Shown here piece by piece: positions 1-6,408 of a DNA stretch of 13,178 nt. Position numbers and translations under genes: made by a program. Below the pieces are notes generated by a model. That model saw only the letters and a program-made list of their open reading frames with translations, was not told the DNA's origin and made no database searches. Every line of letters starts with the position of its first letter. Position 1 is the first letter of the stretch. This DNA is from DAOVRL01 sp964459805 (GTDB lineage Bacteria > Planctomycetota > Phycisphaerae > Sedimentisphaerales > Anaerobacaceae), in assembly GCA_964459805.1 (NCBI GenBank), contig CAYWOD010000093.1, positions 1-13,178 of the forward strand, in the 5' to 3' direction.

Positions 1-279
1 TTGAATGGGGGTTTGATCAGGTGGTAAAGAGAATCTCATGCAGGGTAGTCAGGTCGGTTCCTTTTAGCAGGAGCGTTGGTCTATCGCAGCGTGGAAGGGG
101 GCGGGATGCGGAGCGCTCCGGGAGCGGTTATGCTGACGCTGCGAGTGTCGGATTCGAGTCCCGTAGCAATTCAGCGATTTGTACGTTTCGGCCTGGCACG
201 GCAAGGGTATCCACCGGCGAGGGCCCGGTTGGACGATTCATAGATTTCTACGCTTGACGGTCGGGCCGTTCAATCCGGG

Positions 280-750
280 TCACACCAAATCCTTCAGGTA
301 GTGCCTGAGGTGATAGCGGCATTGAGAGAGGATTACCGCACTTAGCAGTATCGTGACGAAGGCATCGAGCGTAACCTCGTTTATTACAACAGCCAGGGCG
401 GTGCCGGCGGCAGGCGGGTGCTCGACGTCCAGGGCCACCATAAGAAAGATAGCAAGGGCGACCGCTAAGGCATACTCAAGGGAATAGGGGAGCTGGATGA
501 AGTAAAATATGCCGCCGGAGGCCAGGCCGGCGAGGTGGCCGCCGATAACGTTCCTTGTTTTTGCGGAGGCGCTTTTGGGCATTGCGAATACGATGAAGGC
601 GGTGGCGCCGATTGCACTGGTTACGACCATTTTGTCCGTTCCGAGGATCAATATGATGATAAACAGGACGGCGGCCGCCAACAGACTCTGGATGACGTAG
701 TATTTCCAGAGCTTCTTGAATTTGGCTGTCAGTGAGGTTTCAGGTTCCAT
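280..750 (-). CDS. HPP family integral membrane protein
   Basis: This 156-residue protein is almost entirely hydrophobic, with about five membrane segments (near residues 18-38, 42-58, 67-86, 92-108 and 127-145). The family signature is clear: DVEHPPAAGTAL at residues 108-119 contains the HPP motif, and the length fits a single-domain HPP protein. Some plant chloroplast and cyanobacterial members are reported as nitrite transporters. That substrate cannot be inferred from this sequence alone. The ATG at 750 is used; the only Shine-Dalgarno candidate is a weak GGATGGG. The gene is separated from flgM by about 190 bases holding a T-run hairpin, so it is probably not part of the flagellar operon, although it is read in the same direction. 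Confidence 0.88.
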   Translation of the reverse strand: MEPETSLTAKFKKLWKYYVIQSLLAAAVLFIIILILGTDKMVVTSAIGATAFIVFAMPKSASAKTRNVIGGHLAGLASGGIFYFIQLPYSLEYALAVALAIFLMVALDVEHPPAAGTALAVVINEVTLDAFVTILLSAVILSQCRYHLRHYLKDLV

Positions 751-797
751 ATAGGGCCCATCCAGAGCAATTCTGTGAAAGACAGGCTGGGCTGGAA

Positions 798-858
798 GAA
801 GAAAAAACGGCGAGGTTGGGATAACTGGTGGGGGCCAGTTCTACACGTTTCCTCGCCG
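798..858 (-). terminator. Nested-hairpin terminator downstream of flgM
   Basis: Read on the minus strand, a perfect 8-bp outer stem (CGGCGAGG at 858-851 with CCTCGCCG at 815-808) encloses a second perfect 6-bp stem (AACTGG at 840-835 with CCAGTT at 828-823). A run of six T (807-802) follows directly, then CTT. This is the layout of an intrinsic terminator and would end the flagellar transcript after flgM. Its arms are longer and more branched than usual, and it lies only about 50 bases before the HPP gene, so an attenuator or leader role for that gene is an alternative. Confidence 0.7.
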
Positions 859-939
859 AGTTCATAAATCCGTTCAGGCTACAGTAGCGACCGTCCATGG
901 CCGGCCTTTTGATATAATGGTTTTGTATTTGTAAGTCTT

Positions 940-1209
940 TTATATGCCGCAAGTTATGATGTGTTTTGCAGCGGCTATAATGTTTTTCGGGCTTTCAAGG
1001 CGGCCGGACGACAGGAGTTCTTGCGCCCGCTGGACGGCTGCGGCATCGTTTTCGGGAATTTGCCCGGCACTCTCAATCAAGGAGGCGTAATTGACCTGCA
1101 GGGAAGCATCGGCCTGGTTGCTTACGGGGGTTTTGCGGGATTCGGGCTGTTGGCCGGCGGATTTCTCCAGAATATCTCGAATCTGATTGGGATCTATTTT
1201 TGGTATCAT
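940..1209 (-). CDS. flgM: Anti-sigma-28 factor FlgM
   Basis: An 89-residue protein matching the FlgM family in size and C-terminal pattern. FlgM binds sigma-28 in the cytoplasm and is exported through the flagellar secretion system when the hook is complete, freeing sigma-28. The N-terminal half (residues 1-36) is polar, consistent with the disordered export region. The C-terminal half has predicted helices near 38-48, 54-68 and 74-86, ending in SSGRLESPKNIIAAAKHII, which follows the FlgM pattern of a short Ser/Gly turn, a Pro/Asp-type turn and a final sigma-binding helix. The ATG at 1209 is preceded by GAAAGAAC and by a sigma-28-like promoter (1248-1274), which fits the usual autoregulated late-class expression. 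The gene stands 155 bases from its upstream neighbour, unlike the overlapping genes before it. The match is by pattern, without a database search. Confidence 0.8.
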   Translation of the reverse strand: MIPKIDPNQIRDILEKSAGQQPESRKTPVSNQADASLQVNYASLIESAGQIPENDAAAVQRAQELLSSGRLESPKNIIAAAKHIITCGI

Positions 1210-1247
1210 TGCGATATTGTTCTTTCAAAATTTCTTTTCCTCAGTTT

Positions 1248-1274
1248 TTCTCGCACGTTTTTGCAAAAACTTTA
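1248..1274 (-). promoter_or_regulatory. Sigma-28 (FliA)-type promoter for flgM
   Basis: The minus strand reads TAAAGTTT (1274-1267), then 11 bases, then TGCGAGAA (1255-1248). The enterobacterial FliA consensus is TAAAGTTT-N11-GCCGATAA. The -35 is an exact match, the spacing is exact, and the -10 keeps CGA and the final AA (5 of 8 positions). A start site near 1241 would give a leader of about 30 bases before the flgM ATG at 1209. A sigma-28 promoter in front of the sigma-28 inhibitor gene makes biological sense. The spacer and -35 overlap a 14-base perfect palindrome. Confidence 0.72.
1257..1270. repeat. 14-base perfect palindrome in the flgM promoter
   Basis: GTTTTTGCAAAAAC is its own reverse complement. 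It covers most of the spacer and the inner part of the -35 element of the proposed sigma-28 promoter. It could be an operator half-site pair or a chance result of A/T richness in this intergenic stretch, and no regulator is identified for it. Confidence 0.4.
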
Positions 1275-1364
1275 TGATTTTTCTGCGGATTTTCAAATTT
1301 TTTCTAAAGTCACCCATGTTTTATGACGAGAGGCGTTGTTTGCAACCTCATCGAGACTACTGCG

Positions 1365-2027
1365 TTACATTGTCTGTGCCACCTCGTATGCTACGAATTT
1401 GGCGAATTCAAGTGAGCTGACGACCACCAATTGTTCGGCTTGAGGGGCGAATCCGGCGCGTATTTGATCGTGAAAGTAGTCTTTGATTCTCTTTTCTGTT
1501 GTTTTATCGGTCGTATCCCAGACTTGCTCGAAGGCCCATAGGAGTTCGCCGTCGGTCAGGTCCAGGAGCTTGAGTCTTAGACCAATTGTCATGTGTGGAT
1601 ATGGCTGATATGTCGTAACGGTGCCGACCAGCACGGCATTGGACTTTAGCGCTTTTTGCATTACCCTTATTTGGTCGAGAGAGTGTGGCGAGTCCGCATC
1701 GATCTGGAGGCTTCGCCAAGCGGGGTCGCTTTGGCGGACGACGGCGACGCTGAAGACCTGTCTTTTTTGCAATGCCCGGAAGAGGGCTTGAGTCATATCG
1801 GCAGAGATTTGCGGGTAGCTGGAATCGTTGTCCAGCTCGACGAGGACAGCGGTGCCGACTGCGGGCAGCTTCTTGTGTGGATTCAAGTAATAGTAATCCG
1901 GTTCGCGTATAGTGGTCCTATAAATGATGTTGCATCCGGATAAGAGTGTGATCCAGAGCAGAGTTGCTGTGTGGAGGATTTTGCGTTTTGTGGTTCCCGG
2001 TGGTGGTATTTTTCTTACATTATCCAT
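1365..2027 (-). CDS. Outer-membrane-type lipoprotein with TolB-N/CsgG-like fold
   Basis: Started at the ATG at 2027, giving 220 residues. An in-frame start at 2087 would overlap the upstream gene by 68 bases and put 20 extra residues before the signal peptide. The ATG at 2027 has AGGTGA just upstream and overlaps the previous stop by 8 bases. The signal is basic (KRK at 14-16), then hydrophobic, ending in a lipobox LLSGC with lipidated Cys32; Asn33 at +2 does not suggest inner-membrane retention. The mature part alternates strands and helices (TAVLVELDND, helix 74-90, VFSVAVV, helix 117-128, AVLVGTVTTY, then LRLKLLDLTDGELLW). This resembles the TolB N-terminal, CsgG, LpoB and FlgT-middle group, whose members assemble at the envelope. 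No precise family is claimed. As the last gene of the coupled series before flgM, an envelope role in flagellar assembly is a reasonable inference. Confidence 0.72.
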   Translation of the reverse strand: MDNVRKIPPPGTTKRKILHTATLLWITLLSGCNIIYRTTIREPDYYYLNPHKKLPAVGTAVLVELDNDSSYPQISADMTQALFRALQKRQVFSVAVVRQSDPAWRSLQIDADSPHSLDQIRVMQKALKSNAVLVGTVTTYQPYPHMTIGLRLKLLDLTDGELLWAFEQVWDTTDKTTEKRIKDYFHDQIRAGFAPQAEQLVVVSSLEFAKFVAYEVAQTM

Positions 2028-2625
2028 TTGGTTCACCTGAAGTAGTCGCTGCCTGGAGGGATTGTTTTTGGGTGCGGTCAGGCTCATCGGTCGTGTTTGT
2101 ATTTGAGTTGTTGTTGGCGGCGGATTCGGCCTTAGTTTCTCCGCCGAGGACTCTTAGTATCTTGATGAGCGCTTCAATCTCGGCCATGTTGGATTCTCGC
2201 ATCTCGTTTCTAAAGCCGAGGATGTCGGTTTTCCAATTGTTCAGCTCAATACGCATTTCGATCAAGAGGTCGTTCGCCTCAGCTAATTCCTTTTGTGCTT
2301 GTTTTAGCTGGGTGTCGCAGGGTCCGAGGCGGTCTTTGAGGCGTTGGTTCTCGCTGATGAGCTCCTGATTTTTTTCTTTGACGGCAGCCATTTGGTCGGC
2401 GAGTTTGGCGTATTTTGCCGACAATTCAATTGCGGATTCCACGGCGGTTGGGCCTTTTTGGCTGGGATCCTGAAATCTTTTTGAGGCGTTTGCCTGTTCG
2501 ATCAAACCAGCGGGCGAATCGGGTTTGACAACAACTTCGATAGGCTTCTCGACTGTACAGCCTGCGCAGAGAACTGTCAGGGCGGACAGAATCAGAGAAA
2601 TCCTGGTTCTGTTTTTAGTTCGCAT
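2020..2625 (-). CDS. Coiled-coil lipoprotein, function unknown
   Basis: A 201-residue protein with a clear lipoprotein signal: basic start (RTKNRTR), hydrophobic core, lipobox VLCAGC with Cys23 as the lipidated residue. Residues about 72-145 are rich in Lys, Glu, Gln and Leu in heptad-like spacing (for example EKNQELISENQRLKDRL) and should form a long coiled coil, interrupted at GPCDTQ. The last 40 residues are Asn/Thr/Ser/Gln-rich and probably disordered. Its ATG overlaps the upstream stop by 11 bases and its stop overlaps the next gene's ATG by 8 bases, so expression is likely coupled to both. Envelope-anchored coiled coils often act as spacers or multimerising stalks. That role here is inference; the family is not recognised. 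Confidence 0.75.
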   Translation of the reverse strand: MRTKNRTRISLILSALTVLCAGCTVEKPIEVVVKPDSPAGLIEQANASKRFQDPSQKGPTAVESAIELSAKYAKLADQMAAVKEKNQELISENQRLKDRLGPCDTQLKQAQKELAEANDLLIEMRIELNNWKTDILGFRNEMRESNMAEIEALIKILRVLGGETKAESAANNNSNTNTTDEPDRTQKQSLQAATTSGEPNG

Positions 2626-2902
2626 TGCTATTTTCCTCGTTAGTTTTTGTCTGTTCAGGTTCGTGGTTTACAGATTGGGCATTATCATACTCACATCTGA
2701 TATACGATTTATTGCCACAAGGGCAGGTTAGCTCCAGAACGGCAAATTGGGGGCAGCTTTCAACGATGCGCACCTGCGGCGTGGCCGAGTGCACGGCTTT
2801 TTCCTGTGACGAGGGGACGTTGATAGGGTCCACGTCGAGATGGAATCGGCCTTCGAGTTTAACATCGCTGCTTTTTAAGATGTTTCCTGCTGTTCTTTGC
2901 AT
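2615..2902 (-). CDS. Four-cysteine, possible zinc-binding protein
   Basis: A 95-residue cytoplasmic-looking protein with no signal peptide. Its core VRIVESC...LELTCPCGNKSYIRCEY holds Cys50, Cys60, Cys62 and Cys70 (C-x9-C-x-C-x7-C) in a strand-rich segment, which could coordinate a metal like a small zinc ribbon. The C-terminal 20 residues are Glu/Asn/Thr-rich and likely disordered. The ATG at 2902 has AAGG seven bases upstream; the stop overlaps the next gene's start by 11 bases. The family is not recognised. Its place downstream of fliA in a coupled series supports it being a real gene with a flagellum-related job. Metal binding is inferred only from the cysteine pattern. Confidence 0.68.
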   Translation of the reverse strand: MQRTAGNILKSSDVKLEGRFHLDVDPINVPSSQEKAVHSATPQVRIVESCPQFAVLELTCPCGNKSYIRCEYDNAQSVNHEPEQTKTNEENSNAN

Positions 2903-2950
2903 TTTTTGCCTTAGTTTTCCTGCTTGTGCTGCACCGTTGTTTCAATCAAA

Positions 2951-3175
2951 TCAGGCGCAATAGTCGATAGAATGCTGGTTTGGCCCGTTTTCAGGGGCCT
3001 GGTCAGCGGCGTTCTTTTCGACTGATTCGTTTAGTTCCTGCTCGCCTTCTTCTTGGTTCTGTTCTTGCGGGTTGCGGCGTTGTTTTTTTTCTTTTCGCTG
3101 GTTTACCGGCGTGAGACTTCCGACATTTTGGAGGTTTTCCACCGGTTTTATCATATTGTAATTGCTATCTGCCAT
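2951..3175 (-). CDS. Small charged protein coupled to fliA
   Basis: A 74-residue soluble protein. The start (MADSNYNMIKPVENLQNVG) is moderately ordered, then comes a strongly basic patch KEKKQRR near residues 28-34, followed by a Glu/Gln/Asn-rich tail. The ATG overlaps the fliA stop by 11 bases, so translation is probably coupled to sigma-28 synthesis. There is no signal peptide or membrane segment. The family is not recognised. The arrangement, a small mostly disordered protein translated with sigma-28, would suit a sigma-28 partner or a regulator, but this is speculation. The coding call rests on the overlap with fliA and the clean open frame, and the low-complexity tail makes it less certain than its neighbours. 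Confidence 0.62.
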   Translation of the reverse strand: MADSNYNMIKPVENLQNVGSLTPVNQRKEKKQRRNPQEQNQEEGEQELNESVEKNAADQAPENGPNQHSIDYCA

Positions 3176-3968
3176 CTCTCCATTGCCTCAATTTTAGGGC
3201 CAAGCTGAATAGAGCACTTGCGTGCAGTTGGCTGACACGTGGTTCAGTAATGTTGAAAACCTTCGCTATCTGCTTCATAGTCAGTTGCTGTTGATAATAA
3301 AGTAGGATGATTTGCCGCTGTCTTTGGTTCAACTGGGTGATTGCCTCTGCCAGCTCGTTGATAAGCTCGCGTTTTTCGACGTGCTCGTGAGGAGTAGCAG
3401 TGTTGGGCGCCGGCAATAACTCGACGAGCGGAGGAGAATCTTCCTGGGAATCATCTATGGAAAGGAAGTGCTTTGCGCGTGCACATTCGAATATTTCATA
3501 CAGCTCATCAATGGGAATGTCGAGTTTCTCTGCCAACTGGTGATCGGTGGGCGTTAGGCCTGTCTGCTCGGTGATCTCCAGGCTTGCCTGTAGCGTTTGG
3601 CGAATTTTCTTGTCGATGTTGGCAGGCACAAGGGACCAGCTTCTTAGTTCGTCAAGGATGGCGCCTCTGATTCTGATGTAGGCATAGGTTTTGAATCCGG
3701 TCCGGCGAGAGGGGTTGTAGTCGCGGGCCGCTTTAACAAGTCCGACTGTTCCGGCGGAAACCAGATCTTCGTAGGACAGAGGAGGTTTCAAATACGTTAC
3801 CACTCGCTGAACCATCTTATCGACCAAGGGCAACAACTGAGCGATCTGTTCATTATCGACCAGTTGTTTCTTTTGGCCGGCGTACGCTCGCTTGGCAGCG
3901 GTTCTGAGGTGCTTTTGGCCGTCTTCAACAACCCGGGACTTCGGGGCCTTTTCAGTTTTCGCCGCCAC
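3165..3968 (-). CDS. fliA: RNA polymerase sigma-28 factor (FliA/SigD/WhiG family)
   Basis: A 267-residue alternative sigma factor that directs RNA polymerase to late flagellar promoters. Region 2 spans about residues 43-113, with LSYEDLVSAGTVGLVKAARDY and FKTYAYIRIRGAILDELR, the typical FliA core- and -10-binding segments. Region 3 lies near 118-195 (VPANIDKKIRQ onward). Region 4 lies near 205-262, with LNQRQRQIILLYYQQQLTMKQIAKVFNITEPRVSQLHASAL forming the -35-reading helix-turn-helix. The first 40 residues are a basic extension compared with typical FliA of about 240-255 residues. The start is a GTG at 3968, supported by AAAAGGAA (3983-3976) seven bases upstream. The gene begins 17 bases inside the preceding small membrane gene and its stop overlaps the next gene. 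Its likely target in this window is the flgM promoter. Confidence 0.95.
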   Translation of the reverse strand: MAAKTEKAPKSRVVEDGQKHLRTAAKRAYAGQKKQLVDNEQIAQLLPLVDKMVQRVVTYLKPPLSYEDLVSAGTVGLVKAARDYNPSRRTGFKTYAYIRIRGAILDELRSWSLVPANIDKKIRQTLQASLEITEQTGLTPTDHQLAEKLDIPIDELYEIFECARAKHFLSIDDSQEDSPPLVELLPAPNTATPHEHVEKRELINELAEAITQLNQRQRQIILLYYQQQLTMKQIAKVFNITEPRVSQLHASALFSLALKLRQWRDGR

Positions 3969-4197
3969 TGTCTTGTTCCTTTTGCTGTTTCATCTGATTT
4001 TCTACCATTGCGCTGATCACAATAGCGTTTACAGCTTTAACCGCCAAAGCTGCTGCGAGATAGGCCAACAATGCGCCGGCGATTGCTCTCTTGCAGCAGG
4101 TGAACGGCGCAAGGCCGCCGAGCCAGGTTATGAAGCTGATAGCGAAGAAGCATATAACGGCAATACTTATCGCCGTTGACCGCACGTTCAGCAGCAT
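3952..4197 (-). CDS. Small two-helix membrane protein between flhA and fliA
   Basis: An 81-residue protein with two predicted membrane helices, about residues 8-30 (ISIAVICFFAISFITWLGG) and 36-62, separated by a short loop with two adjacent cysteines (Cys33-Cys34) and Lys/Arg. The C-terminal 18 residues are polar (NQMKQQKEQDSGGEN). The ATG at 4197 has AAAGGAAC upstream, and the stop lies 17 bases inside fliA, so the two are likely coupled. In many flagellar operons flhF and flhG occupy the interval between flhA and fliA; here only this small protein does. The family is not recognised. A role at the export gate or in linking assembly to FliA is inference from position only. Confidence 0.72.
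   Translation of the reverse strand: MLLNVRSTAISIAVICFFAISFITWLGGLAPFTCCKRAIAGALLAYLAAALAVKAVNAIVISAMVENQMKQQKEQDSGGEN
3976..3983 (-). promoter_or_regulatory. Ribosome binding site fixing the fliA GTG start
   Basis: AAAAGGAA on the minus strand lies seven bases before the GTG at 3968, inside the last codons of the upstream gene. It supports a non-ATG start and coupled translation of fliA. Confidence 0.65.
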
Positions 4198-4237
4198 AAT
4201 CGGTAGTTCCTTTCTGTCGCACTGTGTTTATTCATAA

Positions 4238-6367
4238 CTACAAGGCGCCGATGAGCTCGGTGTCCTTTGGGGCCATTTCTGTGTTCTGCTGGACTGATAC
4301 AACCTCCACCGGCTCTATCTCGGTTCCGAGGACAATTTCGTCGTAAGCGACTACCGGGAGGGGCGGGACGGTTCGCGCGAGCATTGCGGCCAACGGGGAT
4401 CGCAGTCTCGAGTCACAGAGCAAAACGATCTTGTCTTTGCCTTGGTCCATAGCCGTCTTCCAGGCTTGTGCGATTCTTCTGCTTATATCCATTGCCACAT
4501 CGGTCGGCAGGGCGAGGTTTAGCTGTTCTGCTTCCTGCTGCAGGCTCGAGCTCATCTGATGTTCGAGCACAGGTTCGAGCGTTATAGCCGAGATCTTGTC
4601 GGTCTGGTCCTTGTACTGCTCTGTAATGGTTTTGGCCAACGATTTTCGGACGAGCTCCGTGAGGACATCGGTGTTTTTGGTTTTTGAAGCGTGTTCTCCG
4701 AGCGATTCGAGTATTGTGGTGAGGTCTCGAACGGGTATTCCACTAATCAAGAGGTTTCTGAGGACGCGTTGGAGCATTCCCACCGGTACGAGCTCTCCAA
4801 CTACCTCTCCGACTAATGAGGGCTGAGTCTTGCGAAGTCTGTCAACGAGGAGCTGGACGTCTTCGCGTGTTAATAGTGCGTCTGCGTGCTTTTTCAATGT
4901 TTCAGACAGATGCGTGATGAACACGGATTCCGGGTCGATTACAGTGTATCCATTGAGTTCGGCCTTTTCTTTGTCGTTGGGTGCAATCCAGAGGGCAGGG
5001 AGTCCGTAAACGGGTTCGGTGGTTTCAATGCCGCCTACCTTCTCGTGGACGCTGCCTGCGTCCATAGCGAGGAACATATTGGGTTCCAGTTGTCCTTTTG
5101 CTACGACATGGTCAAAGATTCGGATTTCGTAAGTGGTCGGCTCGAGGTTGATATTGTCCCGCAGGCGAACGAGCGGCATAATGATGCCGAGCTCCTGGGC
5201 GAATTTTCTTCGCAGTGCTCCGATGCGGTCGAAGATGGTACTATCTTTGCGCGGGTCAACCAGAGAGATCAGTCTGACTCCGACCTGTACAGAGATGCGA
5301 TCGAGGTCCAAGAGGTCTTCGACGGGCTGTTTATCCGGCTTTTCTTGTTGCATGGATGCTTCGCTTTTTTGTTCGCGGTCTTTTTCGGATCTGGCCGCCG
5401 TGCGTCCGACAAGGGCAGTGCCTGTTGCCAATAACAGAAACGGTATTGCGGGCAGGCCGGGCACAAGAGCCATAGCAGCGATGATGAAAGATGCGATTAT
5501 CAGCGGCTCGCCGGACTTGAGGAACTGTTTGCTGAGGTCCTGGCCAACGCTGTGGTTCGAGGAGATTTTGGTTACGAGAAAGCCCGAACTTATGGAGATA
5601 ATCATTGAGGGTATCTGACTGACAAGTCCGTCACCGATGGAAAGGATCGAGTAGGTTTTTATCGCACCGGCAATCGGCAAGCCACGTGAATACCCCATAG
5701 CAATGCCGCCGATAATGTTAATGCCGGTGATGATGATTCCGGCCTTGGCGTCGCCGCGGATGAATTTGCTGGCTCCATCCATAGCTCCGTAGAATTCGCT
5801 TTCTTTGACAATCTTTGCTCTGCGTTGGTTGGCCTGGGTTTCGGTAATAGTACCTGCGTTGAGGTCGGCATCGATGGCCATTTGCTTTCCGGGCATAGCG
5901 TCGAGTGTGAAGCGTGCGGAGACTTCGCTGATTCGCTCGGCCCCTTTTGTGATGACGATGAACTGTATAACGACAAGTATAAGGAAGATTACGAGTCCGA
6001 CGACGAAGCTGCCGCCGGCGACGAACGCTCCGAAGGTCTGGATGATTCTTCCGGCGTCGCCCTGGAGGAGTATCAACCTGGTCGAAGCGACATTCAGAGA
6101 GAGACGAAACAGGGTCACAAAAAGGAGCAGTGATGGGAACGTGGATAATTCGAGCGATTCTTTTGACGAGAGGGTGACTATCAAGACGGCTATCGCGAGT
6201 GAGATGCTGGCTGCAATGAGCATATCGAGCAGCGGCGTCGGCAAAGGGATCAGAAGTGTAGCGAGGATAGTAACGATGCCTACAGCGAGGATAATGTTGC
6301 TGTGTTGTCCCAAGGGCATGTTGGGCGAGGCTATTGCAGCTTTACTCGATTTGCTGGGGACAGCCAT
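4238..6367 (-). CDS. flhA: Flagellar type III export gate protein FlhA
   Basis: A 709-residue protein of normal FlhA length. FlhA forms the nonameric ring of the flagellar export gate, whose cytoplasmic domain docks substrates and chaperones. The N-terminal half (about 20-325) holds multiple membrane segments and the family signatures FRLSLNVASTRLIL and GAERISEVSARFTLDAMPGK followed by MAIDADLNAGTI. A Lys/Glu/Gln-rich linker near 325-350 leads to the cytoplasmic domain, with conserved stretches such as LPALWIAPNDKEKAE, DPESVFITHLSETLKKHADALLTREDVQ and SGIPVRDLTTILESL. The ATG at 6367 has GGAG about 12 bases upstream. It lies 41 bases after fliN and 40 bases before the small membrane gene. The usual neighbours fliP, fliQ, fliR and flhB are absent here. 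Confidence 0.97.
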   Translation of the reverse strand: MAVPSKSSKAAIASPNMPLGQHSNIILAVGIVTILATLLIPLPTPLLDMLIAASISLAIAVLIVTLSSKESLELSTFPSLLLFVTLFRLSLNVASTRLILLQGDAGRIIQTFGAFVAGGSFVVGLVIFLILVVIQFIVITKGAERISEVSARFTLDAMPGKQMAIDADLNAGTITETQANQRRAKIVKESEFYGAMDGASKFIRGDAKAGIIITGINIIGGIAMGYSRGLPIAGAIKTYSILSIGDGLVSQIPSMIISISSGFLVTKISSNHSVGQDLSKQFLKSGEPLIIASFIIAAMALVPGLPAIPFLLLATGTALVGRTAARSEKDREQKSEASMQQEKPDKQPVEDLLDLDRISVQVGVRLISLVDPRKDSTIFDRIGALRRKFAQELGIIMPLVRLRDNINLEPTTYEIRIFDHVVAKGQLEPNMFLAMDAGSVHEKVGGIETTEPVYGLPALWIAPNDKEKAELNGYTVIDPESVFITHLSETLKKHADALLTREDVQLLVDRLRKTQPSLVGEVVGELVPVGMLQRVLRNLLISGIPVRDLTTILESLGEHASKTKNTDVLTELVRKSLAKTITEQYKDQTDKISAITLEPVLEHQMSSSLQQEAEQLNLALPTDVAMDISRRIAQAWKTAMDQGKDKIVLLCDSRLRSPLAAMLARTVPPLPVVAYDEIVLGTEIEPVEVVSVQQNTEMAPKDTELIGAL

Positions 6368-6408
6368 TATGACTATATCTCCAAGGAAGAGTCTTCTTTG
6401 CCACTGGT

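Noticed and set aside
138..167. tRNA-like T-arm (ATTCGAGTCCC) within a short hairpin GCTGCG/CGTAGC
   Set aside because: The closing G-C pair of a T-arm is missing (A opposite C), and no matching acceptor, D-arm or anticodon arm can be built upstream.
21..257. Plus-strand open frame of 78 residues starting with GTG at the left edge
   Set aside because: No recognisable domain, Arg/Ser/Gly-rich composition typical of a shadow frame, no convincing ribosome site, and it is the only plus-strand candidate among minus-strand genes.
257..269. Possible terminator after the HPP gene (ACGG/CCGT hairpin)
   Set aside because: Only four base pairs and no T-run on the minus strand.
740..952. Minus-strand open frame of 70 residues between flgM and the HPP gene
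   Set aside because: It overlaps the ends of both neighbours and contains the terminator hairpin and T-run; there is no recognisable domain.
1318..1350. GAGG/CCTC-type hairpin after the last lipoprotein gene as a terminator
   Set aside because: The stem is interrupted and no T-run follows on the minus strand.
1361..1376. Sigma-54-like promoter TGGCAC-N6-ATGT at the end of the last lipoprotein gene
   Set aside because: The -12 GC is GT, which normally abolishes recognition; the sigma-28 motif downstream is a much better promoter for flgM.
2028..2087. Longer N-terminus for the TolB-N/CsgG-like lipoprotein
   Set aside because: It would overlap the upstream gene by 68 bases and separate the signal peptide from the start; the ATG at 2027 has a ribosome site.
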